Assembly: GCA_031277805.1 (NCBI GenBank)
Contig: JAITLR010000009.1
Coordinates: forward strand, 682,001-746,000
DNA length: 64,000 bases
Origin: Comamonas sp.
GTDB taxonomy: Bacteria > Pseudomonadota > Gammaproteobacteria > Burkholderiales > Burkholderiaceae_C
Reading direction: 5' to 3'
Shown: piece by piece, positions 1-8,344 of the stretch
Layout: every line of letters begins with the position of its first letter
How positions within the stretch are numbered: position 1 is the stretch's first letter
Made by a program: the position numbers and the translations under genes
Notes under the pieces: model-generated
The model's database searches: none
What the model saw: the letters and a program-made list of their open reading frames with translations, nothing else
What the model was told of the DNA's origin: nothing

Positions 1-1585
1 CCGAGGTCGCCTCGTCAAAGATCAGGATGGGCGGGTTCTTGAGCAAGGTGCGCGCAATCGCCACACGCTGCTTTTCACCGCCCGAGAGCTTGAGGCCGCG
101 CTCGCCCACACGGGTCTCGTAACCCTGCGGTGTTGCCACGATAAAGTCATGAATGCGCGCGGCCTTGGCCGCAGCAACGACCTGCTCATGCGTGGCGCCG
201 GGCTGTCCGTAGGCAATGTTGTATTCCACCGTGTCATTGAACAGCACCGTGTCTTGCGGAACGATGCCCACGGCATGGCGTACGCTGCTCTGGGTCACAC
301 TGCGAATGTCCTGCCCGGCGATGCGCACATGTCCGCCCTGCACGTCATAGAAGCGAAACAGCAGACGCGCCAGCGTGCTCTTGCCCGAACCCGAGGGCCC
401 GACCACAGCCACGGTCTTGCCCGCAGGAATGGTGAAGCTCACCTCGTGCAATATGGGCCTTGAGGGATCATAGGCAAACTGCACATTCTCAAAGCGCACC
501 TCGGGCGGTGGATTGCTGATCTGCAGCGGTCGTGCATCCGGTGCATCTGCCACCTCACGCTCCTTGTCCATCAGGGTGAACATGCGATTCAGGTCCGTCA
601 GACTCTGCTTGATCTCGCGGTAGATCACACCCAGAAAATTGAGCGGGATATAGAGCTGGATCATGAAGGCGTTGATCATGACCAGGTCGCCCAGCGTGAG
701 TCGCCCATCGACCACGCCCTGCGTGGCACGCCACAGGATGGCCACCAGCGCCGCACCGATGATGAGCTGCTGGCCGCAGTTGAGCATGGACAGCGTGGTC
801 TGGCTCTTGAGCCGCACGCGGCGCAGATTCTCCAGATTGACGTCATAGCGCTCGGACTCGAACTTTTCGTTATTGAAGTATTTGACCGTCTCGTAGTTCA
901 GCAGGGAGTCGATGGCCTTGGTATGGGCCGCAGACTCCTGGACATTGGCCTCGCGCCGAAAGCGCGTGCGCCATTCGGTCACCGTGACCGTGAACGTGAT
1001 GTAGAACGCCAGTGCAGCCAGCGTGATGATGGCAAACCACACATCAAATCGCACGGCAAGAATGCCCAGCACCAGTGCCATCTCGATCAGCGTGGGCAGT
1101 ATGGAATACAGCGAGTACGAAATCAGCGACTCGGTGCTGCGCACGCCGCGCTCGATGTCGCGGGTCATGCCGCCGGTCTGGCGCTCCAGGTGAAAGCGCA
1201 GGCTCAGGGCATGCAGATGCTCGAAGGTCGTCAGCGCAATCGAGCGCGATGCTCCCTGCGTGGCCTTGGAAAAAACCAGGTCTCGCAGTTCCGTGAACAT
1301 GGTTGTGGAAAAGCGCAGCAGGCCGTAGGCCAGCAACAACCCCACGGGCACGACCAGCGCAGCGCGCGCATCACCGGACTTGATATCCAGCGCATCGACC
1401 AGATGCTTGAGCAACACCGGCACGCCGACGTTGGCCAGCTTGGCCACGACCATGAACAGCAGCGCAGCCAGCGCATGCCATTTGTATTGCCAGATATAGG
1501 GAAAGAGGCGGCGCAGCGTGGCGCCGTCGGACTGGTTAGCCGCTATTGCGGCTTCTTCAGGGGTTGCAGGTAGCTGTGAACGCAT
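1..1585 (-). CDS. Atm1/HMT1-type ABC exporter, 3' end outside window
   Basis: This half-transporter fuses an N-terminal membrane domain with a C-terminal ATPase, and the window edge cuts it at Walker B (ILIFDEAT at bases 5-30). About 528 residues are visible. The start ATG at 1585 gives MRSQLPATPEEAA. Membrane helices follow from about residue 25. The YETVKYFNNEKFE stretch is characteristic of the Atm1/ABCB7/HMT1 subfamily, whose members export glutathione-linked or Fe-S-related compounds. Walker A GPSGSGKST lies near residue 395 and the signature LSGGEKQRVA near residue 500. Its start overlaps the end of the upstream lipoprotein gene by 43 bases, so the two are probably cotranscribed. Substrate is unknown. 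Confidence 0.88.
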   Translation of the reverse strand, partial: MRSQLPATPEEAAIAANQSDGATLRRLFPYIWQYKWHALAALLFMVVAKLANVGVPVLLKHLVDALDIKSGDARAALVVPVGLLLAYGLLRFSTTMFTELRDLVFSKATQGASRSIALTTFEHLHALSLRFHLERQTGGMTRDIERGVRSTESLISYSLYSILPTLIEMALVLGILAVRFDVWFAIITLAALAFYITFTVTVTEWRTRFRREANVQESAAHTKAIDSLLNYETVKYFNNEKFESERYDVNLENLRRVRLKSQTTLSMLNCGQQLIIGAALVAILWRATQGVVDGRLTLGDLVMINAFMIQLYIPLNFLGVIYREIKQSLTDLNRMFTLMDKEREVADAPDARPLQISNPPPEVRFENVQFAYDPSRPILHEVSFTIPAGKTVAVVGPSGSGKSTLARLLFRFYDVQGGHVRIAGQDIRSVTQSSVRHAVGIVPQDTVLFNDTVEYNIAYGQPGATHEQVVAAAKAARIHDFIVATPQGYETRVGERGLKLSGGEKQRVAIARTLLKNPPILIFDEATS

Positions 1586-2124
1586 TGTGGGGCTGTGTCG
1601 CCCTGCAGGCAGTCGGAGCCGCGGTAGAGGGCATCTATTTCTATGACAGGAATCGGAGTACCCGCGAATTCTGCCTGCCCCGTCACTTTTCCGCTCACCC
1701 AGGCCAGGATAAAGGGCTGCAGCAACTGTCTCTCGTATGGGCCTGCGCCGCAGGCCTTGAAGAAGCTTTCTTCACGCGGCCACGACAGAAAGCCCTGTTC
1801 AGTGAACTCGGCATGCAGCAGGATCATGCAGTCCCGCTGCTCGCTGACAGCCTTGATGGTGCGCAACCCTCCAGCCCAGCACACCCGCGCATTCAGGGCT
1901 CCGGCCTGCAGCGCCTGCCGGGGTGTCATCTGACTGAACGGCCCCGCCAATGCCGCAGGCCCGGTCAAAGGCTCTGGATGGCAGGATGGCTGTGCCACTT
2001 GCGCAGACGGAGCTGTGGATACCGCATCACCGCTCTTCAACATTGGGGCTTTTACCGGATGGCTGCTGCAGGCCGCCAGCACGACACTCAAGCATCCACA
2101 GATCCACCACAAACACCGCCGCAT
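1543..2124 (-). CDS. Outer-membrane-type lipoprotein, Slp-like (weak)
   Basis: This 193-residue protein starts with a short basic and hydrophobic leader ending in LAAC, a lipobox with the acylated cysteine at position 19, so it is predicted to be a lipoprotein. The body contains ARVCWAGGLRTI and, later, FILAWVSGKVTG. This resembles the WGG ... VSG pattern of Slp-family starvation lipoproteins, but I regard the match as weak. Five further cysteines in the mature part could form disulfides. The gene overlaps the start of the ABC exporter by 43 bases and is likely its operon partner. Function is not known. Confidence 0.72.
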   Translation of the reverse strand: MRRCLWWICGCLSVVLAACSSHPVKAPMLKSGDAVSTAPSAQVAQPSCHPEPLTGPAALAGPFSQMTPRQALQAGALNARVCWAGGLRTIKAVSEQRDCMILLHAEFTEQGFLSWPREESFFKACGAGPYERQLLQPFILAWVSGKVTGQAEFAGTPIPVIEIDALYRGSDCLQGDTAPQCVHSYLQPLKKPQ

Positions 2125-2237
2125 AGTTAACCCCTACTCACTTGCCCGAACCGCCACTAGTGGCTTTTTCTCATCAACATGGTAGAAACCCGATGTTGAT
2201 GGACAATTCAATCTTTATATTTGTGCCACAGATTTCC

Positions 2238-2702
2238 ATGCCCCCCCGTTCGCCCGACCTTCCCAGCGTTGCCTTGCCCGCCGACAAGGAACTGGTTCTC
2301 AAAGTCGTGCCCATGCCTGCCGATGTCAATGCCAATGGCGACATCTTCGGTGGCTGGGTCATGGCCCAGGTGGACCTGGCCGGCTCGGTGCTGCCTCAGC
2401 GTATCAGCCACACCCGCATGGTGACCGTGGCCGTCAACGAATTCATCTTCAAGCAACCCGTGCGAGTGGGCGACATTCTGTCCTTCTACGCAGGCGTGCA
2501 GCATGTGGGCCGTACCTCGGTGGCCGTGGATGTGGAAGTGTTTGCCGAACGCTTTTCCGACCAGGGCAAATATGTGAAGGTGACCGAGGCCCGCCTGACC
2601 TATGTGGCCATCGACACCACGGGCAAGCCCCAGAGCCTGCCCGATACCGAGCAGACCCGTGCCTGGCGTGAAAAAATCGCAGCCCAGACTCCTCGCGCAT
2701 AA
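2238..2702 (+). CDS. YciA-like acyl-CoA thioesterase (hotdog fold)
   Basis: This is a cytoplasmic acyl-CoA thioesterase of the YciA/BACH hotdog family that hydrolyses acyl-CoAs to free acid and CoA. The motif NANGDIFGGW at residues 31-40 carries the catalytic aspartate, and VAVNEFIFKQPVRVGD follows, as usual in this family. The product is 154 residues from ATG 2238. The frame stays open back to 2142, but that stretch is AT-rich, non-conserved in style and looks like leader DNA, so the shorter start is preferred. No strong ribosome binding site is visible at either. It converges on the bactofilin gene through a shared terminator. Confidence 0.85.
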   Translation: MPPRSPDLPSVALPADKELVLKVVPMPADVNANGDIFGGWVMAQVDLAGSVLPQRISHTRMVTVAVNEFIFKQPVRVGDILSFYAGVQHVGRTSVAVDVEVFAERFSDQGKYVKVTEARLTYVAIDTTGKPQSLPDTEQTRAWREKIAAQTPRA

Positions 2703-2722
2703 GCGTAGGTCTTCAGCCCAAA

Positions 2723-2752
2723 AAGCAAAGCGACCCGAGGGTCGCTTTTTGC
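2723..2752. terminator. Bidirectional rho-independent terminator
   Basis: AGCGACC (2730-2736) pairs with GGTCGCT (2741-2747) around a CGAG loop. A T-run follows on the plus strand and an A-run precedes it, so the hairpin can work in both directions. It sits between the convergent thioesterase and bactofilin genes. Confidence 0.85.
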
Positions 2753-2793
2753 ATGGCCTACGCGTGCCTTCTCGCTTTATTGACTCAGGCTGC

Positions 2794-3393
2794 TCAGGCA
2801 ACCACTGAGGAGTCCACGCTGCTCGCCACGGCAGGTGTGCTGGCGGTCTTGCTGGTCCACGATGATGCGCTGCCGGCTCCTGTGCCGGCCTCGATCTGGC
2901 CGGTCAACTCGCCGCCCTCTTCGATGACAACCTTGCCATAACGAATCTTGCCGCTGACCTTGCCCGAGCCAAAGATCACCAGCTTCTGGCGCACGGTCAG
3001 CGTACCGTCGAACTCGCCGTGAATCTCTGCAATATCGATCTCGGCCGTGCCATGAAAAGCGCCGTTTTCCGCAATCTTGATGACGCGCGAATTCATGGTC
3101 GCTTCCACCGTGCCCTCGACCACCAGGGTGTCGCAGTCGGTGATTTCCACGCCCTTGAGCTTGATGTTGGGACCCACAGTCAGCTTGCTGCCGCTTGTCT
3201 CTTCGGCTGCTGGAGCGGGAGCTTGCGCACCACGCGTCGCCGTGCTGCTGGGTGATGCGGCACTGCTGCCCAGACCACTGTTGGCCAGACTGTTAGCCGT
3301 GCTGGCACTGCCTGTGGACAAACCGGTGACGGGATTGCGAGGCGGAAAACTGTCGCCATCACGCTTGCCAAAGAACGGGTTTTGCACGGCCAT
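2794..3393 (-). CDS. Bactofilin (polymer-forming cytoskeletal protein)
   Basis: This 199-residue protein has a Ser/Ala/Pro-rich N-terminal tail (about residues 1-75) followed by a DUF583 bactofilin core. The core shows the repeated short beta-strand pattern of a right-handed beta-helix (for example GVEITDCDTLVVEGTVEA and GKVSGKIRYGKVVIEEGGEL). Bactofilins polymerise without nucleotide and scaffold envelope or cell-shape functions. The start at 3393 is chosen because AAGGAG lies ten bases upstream; an open frame extends to 3465 but is unlikely to be used. It is longer at the N terminus than minimal bactofilins. A dispersed hairpin repeat lies upstream, towards the next gene. Confidence 0.9.
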   Translation of the reverse strand: MAVQNPFFGKRDGDSFPPRNPVTGLSTGSASTANSLANSGLGSSAASPSSTATRGAQAPAPAAEETSGSKLTVGPNIKLKGVEITDCDTLVVEGTVEATMNSRVIKIAENGAFHGTAEIDIAEIHGEFDGTLTVRQKLVIFGSGKVSGKIRYGKVVIEEGGELTGQIEAGTGAGSASSWTSKTASTPAVASSVDSSVVA

Positions 3394-3570
3394 TGCAGGA
3401 ATCTCCTTGTCAGAAAACACTGATCCTAGAGAGCCTTCACGCCTACATTTGGCCTTATCTCGCAATATCCGTAAGCAAAGCTTTCATAAGTTTCATCTAC
3501 TTTCAGCCATTGCCTGATCTCACAAAATGAAAGACTTGGCTGCATCCCCGCAAGCGCTCACTCAGCCAAG

Positions 3571-3625
3571 TTCAAGCCTTTTGGGCTTGCAGCGCTTGCT
3601 GCACAAGCGCCATCAGCTATCTTTT
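3571..3625 (-). repeat. Dispersed ATAGCTG/AGCGCTTG hairpin repeat, copy a
   Basis: Read on the minus strand this contains GATAGCTGATGGCGCTTG, a short loop, then CAAGCGCTGCAAGC. It is followed by a second small inverted repeat, GCTTGAA with TTCAAGC. It belongs to the intergenic family described in the findings and lies between the PaaI-type thioesterase and bactofilin genes, both on the minus strand. Confidence 0.65.
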
Positions 3626-3638
3626 CAGGAATATCGGG

Positions 3639-4160
3639 TCAGGAAACGATATATGCAGCCGTCCCTGTCGAGAGCAGCTCGCCATCGGCAGACAGGAACT
3701 CCATCTGGGTGTTGGCCACGCGCGACCCCAGGCGCAATACCTTGGCCGTGAGCACAAACGACTTGCCTATGCCTGGGCGCATGTAATCGACACGCAGGTC
3801 AATCGTGCCCAGACGTGAAAAGCGTTGCAGGCGCTGCAGCGGCGTCTCATCCATATGCCGCGCCGCAATGGCAGCCATCACGGCCAGACCGCCCATGGAG
3901 TCCAATCCAGCCGAGATCACGCCGCCATGGATGCGCTGATAGGCAGAGTGCCCGATCAGCTCCGGACGCATGAGGATATGACCCTCGACCCGCACAGGCG
4001 TGATCTCGCCAATCGTCAGGCCCAGAGTCTGATTGAAGGCCACGCGTTTTTCAAAGATCTCGCGCAACCCCACGACGAACTCAGGCTCGAACTGCGCCAC
4101 GGCAGCTGCTGACGACTCGTTCTTGCGGGTCTGCGAAGTATTGGCAGATTTGGAGGACAT
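3639..4160 (-). CDS. PaaI-family thioesterase
   Basis: This is a 173-residue hotdog-fold thioesterase, last gene of the fatty-acid degradation run. The motif HGGVISAGLDSMGG at about residues 78-91 is the PaaI/DUF4442-like active-site helix, with the general-base aspartate at 87. It probably hydrolyses an acyl-CoA, perhaps to relieve CoA sequestration; the substrate is inferred only from context. ATG 4160 is preferred because AAAGG precedes it; the frame is open to 4205. It lies 143 bases downstream of the enoyl-CoA hydratase gene, and that gap holds a partial repeat of the hydratase 3' end. Confidence 0.85.
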   Translation of the reverse strand: MSSKSANTSQTRKNESSAAAVAQFEPEFVVGLREIFEKRVAFNQTLGLTIGEITPVRVEGHILMRPELIGHSAYQRIHGGVISAGLDSMGGLAVMAAIAARHMDETPLQRLQRFSRLGTIDLRVDYMRPGIGKSFVLTAKVLRLGSRVANTQMEFLSADGELLSTGTAAYIVS

Positions 4161-4219
4161 AGACCTTTTGCATGCAAAAGAAAAGTCAAAAAAATCGCCC
4201 GGCAACGGGCGACTTTCAG

Positions 4220-4244
4220 ATCAGCATTTGCTGAAGTCGAGATG
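4220..4244 (-). repeat. Second copy of enoyl-CoA hydratase 3' end
   Basis: Bases 4221-4244 match 4304-4327 at 23 of 24 positions (one A/G difference at 4240 versus 4323). The copy ends in the same codons (DFSKC then stop) as the hydratase gene and lies 83 bases beyond it. Both copies centre on the palindrome TCAGCATTTGCTGA. Confidence 0.7.
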
Positions 4245-4303
4245 TCTTTTTAGTGAAAGTGCCATCCATCGCTTCGCTCGCGCTGCTATGACAGCTCCCA
4301 ACT

Positions 4304-5092
4304 TCAGCATTTGCTGAAGTCGGGATGGCGCTTTTCCATGAACGCCGTCAGTGCTTCCTTGGCCGCAGGCTCGCGCAGCATACGGGCGAAGACCGCGCCT
4401 TCTTCCACAATGCGCTCGCCCACTGCCTTGGCCTGTCCGCTCTTCATCAGGCGCTTGGTTTCCATCAGCGACGACAGCGGCTTGCGCGCCAGCTTCCTGG
4501 CCTGCATCTGGGCCAGGGTATTGCATTCACTGGGCGGCACCACGCGGTTGACCAGACCCACTTCCAGCGCGGCTTCGGCCATGAAGGGCTCACCCAGCAG
4601 CAGGGCTTCCGCAGCACGGTGGTAGCCCAGCATTTGCGGCAGCAGCAGGCTGGAGGCCGCTTCAGGGCAGACACCCAGGTTGATGAACGGCAGCGAGAAC
4701 GCTGCGTTGTCACCGCAATAAACCAGATCGCAATGCAGCAGCAGCGTGGTGCCGATACCCACGGCCGGGCCGCAGACCGCCGCAATCAGCGGCTTGGGAA
4801 AAGCCGAGACTTCCTGCAAAAAGCGCCACACGGGTGCATCTGCGCCCGCAGAGCCCGGTGTGCTGGCCTGCTTGAGAAAGTCGCCGATATCGTTGCCCGC
4901 GCTGAAGATGGCGATATCCCCCTGGAACACCACCACACGCACGGCGGCATCGCTCTTGGCAGACGCCAGGGTGTTTGCCATTTCACTGTACATGGCCTCG
5001 GTGAAGGAGTTCTTCTTGTCTGCACGGTTGAAGGTGATGGTGCAGACGCCTTCTTCGGTGTGCACGAGGATGTCTTGTTTGGTGTCGCTCAT
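4304..5092 (-). CDS. Enoyl-CoA hydratase/isomerase family protein
   Basis: This 262-residue crotonase-fold enzyme acts in the beta-oxidation run, either hydrating trans-2-enoyl-CoA or isomerising delta-3 enoyl-CoA. FSAGNDIGDF and PAVGIGTTLLLHCDLVY supply the oxyanion-hole segments. LGVCPEAASSLLLP, with a Pro-Glu pair, is more typical of the isomerase-like branch. ATG 5092 is chosen by fit to the family N terminus (MSDTKQDILVH); the open frame to 5206 is non-homologous in style. The stop codon lies within a perfect 9-base-arm inverted repeat (4301-4320). Confidence 0.88.
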   Translation of the reverse strand: MSDTKQDILVHTEEGVCTITFNRADKKNSFTEAMYSEMANTLASAKSDAAVRVVVFQGDIAIFSAGNDIGDFLKQASTPGSAGADAPVWRFLQEVSAFPKPLIAAVCGPAVGIGTTLLLHCDLVYCGDNAAFSLPFINLGVCPEAASSLLLPQMLGYHRAAEALLLGEPFMAEAALEVGLVNRVVPPSECNTLAQMQARKLARKPLSSLMETKRLMKSGQAKAVGERIVEEGAVFARMLREPAAKEALTAFMEKRHPDFSKC

Positions 5093-5145
5093 AAGGGGCT
5101 TGAGAAGTAAGGATGGGAATCGAAGCGCGGCTGCCTCCTGGCAGC

Positions 5146-5979
5146 TCACTCCTTGTAGTAAACGATCTGATGGCTGCTTGCCAGCATCTGGCCGGACGCG
5201 CTCCACAACTGGGCTGTCTGGTCGAAAAATCCGTTGCGGAACTCCTGACCGCGGGCCTGGGCCAGCAACGGCGCATCGCCTGCGGCGGCCAGCTCCTCGC
5301 GCCCTGCATGGAAGTACACGGTGATGGACACGGTACCCGCAGGCACGCGCTTGGCACGGCGCAACCAGACCCGTGGAAAGAACACATCGGAGACCGCAGC
5401 CAGCGATGCGAAATCTAGCGGACGCGGCGGATTGTCTCTCACCCAGAGCCGGCTCAGGCTGTCGCGCTCGGCTCCATCCTCCTTCATTGGCAGCATGCCG
5501 TCCAGAAAGCGCATTTCATAGCGGTTGAGCCACTCCACTGCCCCCACCAGTGCAGGCACACGCGGCACATCGGCGGCGGGGGTCACTGCAGGCATGGGCT
5601 GATCGGTCGTGCTCCAGGTTTCACGCCGTGCAGCCGTCACCGCCGTCGCGGTGGTCACCACCTGCATCACACCGGCCTCATCGGCCTGCTTGACCGTCAG
5701 CAGCCAATGCTGGGTGGAACGGTTGGTGCGCACGGGGTTGGCATCGATCACAAATGCACCAGCCCCCACGGCCGCCGCGTAGTTGACGGTGATGGATACC
5801 GGATCCCCCAGACACTGGGGATGCTGCTGCATGGCCCGCACCATAGACGCTGCGGTAATGCCACCGTAGGGGCCGACCATGTTCCAGTAATCCTGCGAGG
5901 CTTGCCCCTGATACTGGCCCGGCACTCCCGTTGCCACCAGGGCCACGGCGCTATCAAAAGGATGGTTGTCTGTGCTCAT
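5146..5979 (-). CDS. Acyl-CoA thioesterase, TesB-like double-hotdog
   Basis: This 277-residue protein has the size and pattern of the TesB-like thioesterase superfamily: an N-terminal half with GPYGGITAASMVRAM and a C-terminal half with SLSRLWVRDNPPRPLDFASLAAVSD. It is expected to hydrolyse medium- or long-chain acyl-CoA in the cytoplasm. Start ATG 5979 is chosen because the extra open frame to 6063 overlaps the neighbouring hydrolase gene. It lies 37 bases after the alpha/beta hydrolase and 53 before the hydratase, consistent with one transcript. Its exact substrate is unknown. Confidence 0.82.
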   Translation of the reverse strand: MSTDNHPFDSAVALVATGVPGQYQGQASQDYWNMVGPYGGITAASMVRAMQQHPQCLGDPVSITVNYAAAVGAGAFVIDANPVRTNRSTQHWLLTVKQADEAGVMQVVTTATAVTAARRETWSTTDQPMPAVTPAADVPRVPALVGAVEWLNRYEMRFLDGMLPMKEDGAERDSLSRLWVRDNPPRPLDFASLAAVSDVFFPRVWLRRAKRVPAGTVSITVYFHAGREELAAAGDAPLLAQARGQEFRNGFFDQTAQLWSASGQMLASSHQIVYYKE

Positions 5980-6016
5980 AGGGTTCAGTGTTGCGCAAGG
6001 GCAGGAATGAAAGCCG

Positions 6017-6955
6017 TCAAGCAGGTGACTCTTGCGGCCCGAACAAGGGTTTGCCTGGGCCACGGCTGCCCTGGCTCCAGCTTTTCAGCAATGGCAGCAG
6101 AGGCCGCCACAGTAGCTCACGCATTTCCTCTCGGAAATACCCCATATGGCCTATGCGCCCCTTGGGTGCAATGACTGGGTCCACGCGCTCCAGAACGCTG
6201 GGAGCGTTCTTGTACCAGTCCACCAGCGACTGCACACTGGCCAGCGACATCATTTCGTCGTCTTCAAAATACAGGGCATGCAGCGGATAGTGAGCCGCCG
6301 CATAGGCCTGGGCTGCCCATTCGCCCTCGGCACCGATGCCATAGTTCGGGTTCAGACACCAGCGCCGCCATTGCCACAGCACACCGGCCGGCAGGTCCCC
6401 GATGATGCCCAGCTTTCGGCCAGGGAAGCCTCCGCACAGCGCCGTAGCCAGAGGAGCGATACCCCACCAGAAAAGCCGGACCAGCCGCCGTGTGGGTGCG
6501 GCGTTGTCGCGCCAATAGCCGCTGCCGCTACCCACGGAGAGCAGGCCATCAATCGGCATGGGAATAGAAGCCAGCCCGGGCAGTTGCGAGCCCACGCTGT
6601 GACCAATCCAGATCAGAGCCTGGCCGGGGAACTGCTGTCTGATATGAGACGCCACCAGTTCGCAGTCCTGCGCCCAGTCCAGCAGATCGGCCCTGGCAGC
6701 CCTGAGCGGACCTTGTAGCGACAGGCCATGACCACGATAGTCAAACGTGGTCACACCATAGCCTTGCTCGGCCAGCCAGCTTGCAAAGCTCTGGTAATAG
6801 CTTTGCTGGACACCCATTGCAGGCGCCACGACAAGCTGCGCCAGCGATTTTCCAGCCTGCGGCTGGCACTGACGCAAGGCCAGAGCCCTGGTGCCGACGG
6901 CGATGGGCAGAGCCATCTCCGTCCACTGCACGGCAGCTTGTGTGGCGGTCTGCAT
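6017..6955 (-). CDS. Alpha/beta hydrolase (COG4757-like)
   Basis: This is a 312-residue cytoplasmic alpha/beta hydrolase. The nucleophile elbow GHSVG places the serine at residue 120. FDYRGHGLS (71-79) is a conserved turn, and a late KGRIGHMGYFRE provides the likely catalytic histidine. It resembles uncharacterised COG4757-type esterases. It begins 12 bases after the thiolase gene, so it is cotranscribed with beta-oxidation genes and may cleave an ester or thioester fed into that pathway. No signal peptide is seen. Confidence 0.82.
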   Translation of the reverse strand: MQTATQAAVQWTEMALPIAVGTRALALRQCQPQAGKSLAQLVVAPAMGVQQSYYQSFASWLAEQGYGVTTFDYRGHGLSLQGPLRAARADLLDWAQDCELVASHIRQQFPGQALIWIGHSVGSQLPGLASIPMPIDGLLSVGSGSGYWRDNAAPTRRLVRLFWWGIAPLATALCGGFPGRKLGIIGDLPAGVLWQWRRWCLNPNYGIGAEGEWAAQAYAAAHYPLHALYFEDDEMMSLASVQSLVDWYKNAPSVLERVDPVIAPKGRIGHMGYFREEMRELLWRPLLPLLKSWSQGSRGPGKPLFGPQESPA

Positions 6956-6967
6956 GGCGATACGGCC

Positions 6968-8164
6968 TCAGACGCGCTCGAAGATGCCCGCCGCGCCCTG
7001 GCCCATACCCACGCACATGGTCACCATGCCGTACTTGAGCTGCTTGCGCTGCAGCGCATGCACTACGGTGGCCGCACGGATGGCGCCGGTCGCGCCCAAC
7101 GGGTGACCCAGTGCAATCGCACCGCCCATGGGGTTGACCTTGCTCTGGTCCAGACCCAGGGTGTTGATGACGGCCAGGGACTGGGCCGCGAAAGCCTCGT
7201 TGAGTTCGAACCAGTCGATATCGTCCTGCTTGAGACCCGCGTAGCGCAGCGCGGCGGGAATGGCCTCGATGGGGCCAATGCCCATGATGGCCGGTGGCAC
7301 GCCCTTGCTGGCATAGCTGACGAAACGCGCCAGCGGCGTCAGACCAAAGCGCTTGACGGCATCCCCGCTGGCAATGATCAGCGCGCCAGCACCGTCGCTG
7401 GTTTGCGAGCTATTGCCCGCAGTAACCGTGCCGCGCGCCGCAAACACGGTGCGCAGCTTGGCCAGACCTTCCAGGCTGGTATCGGGGCGAGGGCCTTCGT
7501 CCAGGCTCACGGTACGCGTGCTGGACACGGTCTCGCCCGTGGCGATGTTCAGCGTGCGATCGGTGACTTCGATTGGCGTGATCTCGGCCGCGAACTCGCC
7601 AGCCTGCTGCGCGGCCATGGCGCGGCGGTGGGATTCGAGCGCAAACGCATCCTGCGCCTCGCGCGAAACCCTCCACTGCTGGGCCACCTTCTCGGCCGTC
7701 AAACCCATCCCGTAGGCGATGCCCACGTCGCCATCACGCTCGAAGATGCTGGGCGAGAGACTGGGCGAATTGCCCATCATGGGCACCATGCTCATGCTCT
7801 CCACGCCGGCGGCAATCATCACATCGGCTTCACCGACGCGGATGCGATCCGCCGCCATGGCCACGGCCGACAGGCCCGAGGCGCAGAAGCGGTTGACGGT
7901 AATGCCACCGATGCTGGTGGGCAGGCCCGCCAGCACGGCACCGATGCGTGCCACATTCAGGCCCTGCTGGCCTTCGGGAATCGCACAGCCGCAGACGATG
8001 TCCTCGATCGCCTTGGGATCCAGGCTGGGGACCTGGGCCAGCGCTGCCTTGAGCGTTGTGGCCAGCAGATCGTCGGGACGGTAGTTGCGGAAAAATCCCT
8101 TGTGCGAGCGACCGATAGGCGTGCGCGTGGCGGCAACGATATAGGCGTCTTGTACTTGTTTCAT
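6968..8164 (-). CDS. fadA: Acetyl-CoA C-acyltransferase (FadA-type thiolase)
   Basis: This thiolase carries out the last step of beta-oxidation, cleaving 3-ketoacyl-CoA with CoA. It has 398 residues. The acyl-accepting cysteine is C94 in NRFCASGLSA, H354 lies in GGAIALGHPLGATG, and the second cysteine is C384 in CVGMGQG. FELNEAFAAQ is also typical. ATG 8164 is preferred to a TTG two codons upstream because AAGGA sits eight bases before it. It pairs with the upstream HAD/ECH gene, separated by 180 bases that hold a structured repeat. Whether it favours long or short chains cannot be told. Confidence 0.93.
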   Translation of the reverse strand: MKQVQDAYIVAATRTPIGRSHKGFFRNYRPDDLLATTLKAALAQVPSLDPKAIEDIVCGCAIPEGQQGLNVARIGAVLAGLPTSIGGITVNRFCASGLSAVAMAADRIRVGEADVMIAAGVESMSMVPMMGNSPSLSPSIFERDGDVGIAYGMGLTAEKVAQQWRVSREAQDAFALESHRRAMAAQQAGEFAAEITPIEVTDRTLNIATGETVSSTRTVSLDEGPRPDTSLEGLAKLRTVFAARGTVTAGNSSQTSDGAGALIIASGDAVKRFGLTPLARFVSYASKGVPPAIMGIGPIEAIPAALRYAGLKQDDIDWFELNEAFAAQSLAVINTLGLDQSKVNPMGGAIALGHPLGATGAIRAATVVHALQRKQLKYGMVTMCVGMGQGAAGIFERV

Positions 8165-8240
8165 GACCAAATTCCTTGGTTGTCTCTTAGCTCTTTAACC
8201 TGTGTGCAAGGCTTCAATTACTTCGCGGTGCATACCAGCA

Positions 8241-8330
8241 GCCAGCGAGCAAGGGCCGCCCCGCAGCGTTGCTGGCGTCCCCCTTCCCGCAAAGCGAGAG
8301 AAGGGGGAAGGCGCGCAGCGACTCAGGGGG
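8241..8330 (-). repeat. Structured intergenic repeat, copy 1 of 2
   Basis: This 90-base element lies between the fadB-like and fadA genes and would be transcribed with them. Stems visible are GCCAGC (8241-8246) with GCTGGC (8271-8276), and TCCCCCTT (8278-8285) with AAGGGGGA (8301-8308). It matches 41055-41146 along its length, with differences concentrated in loops and paired positions. Confidence 0.8.
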
Positions 8331-8344
8331 ATGCTCATATCAAA

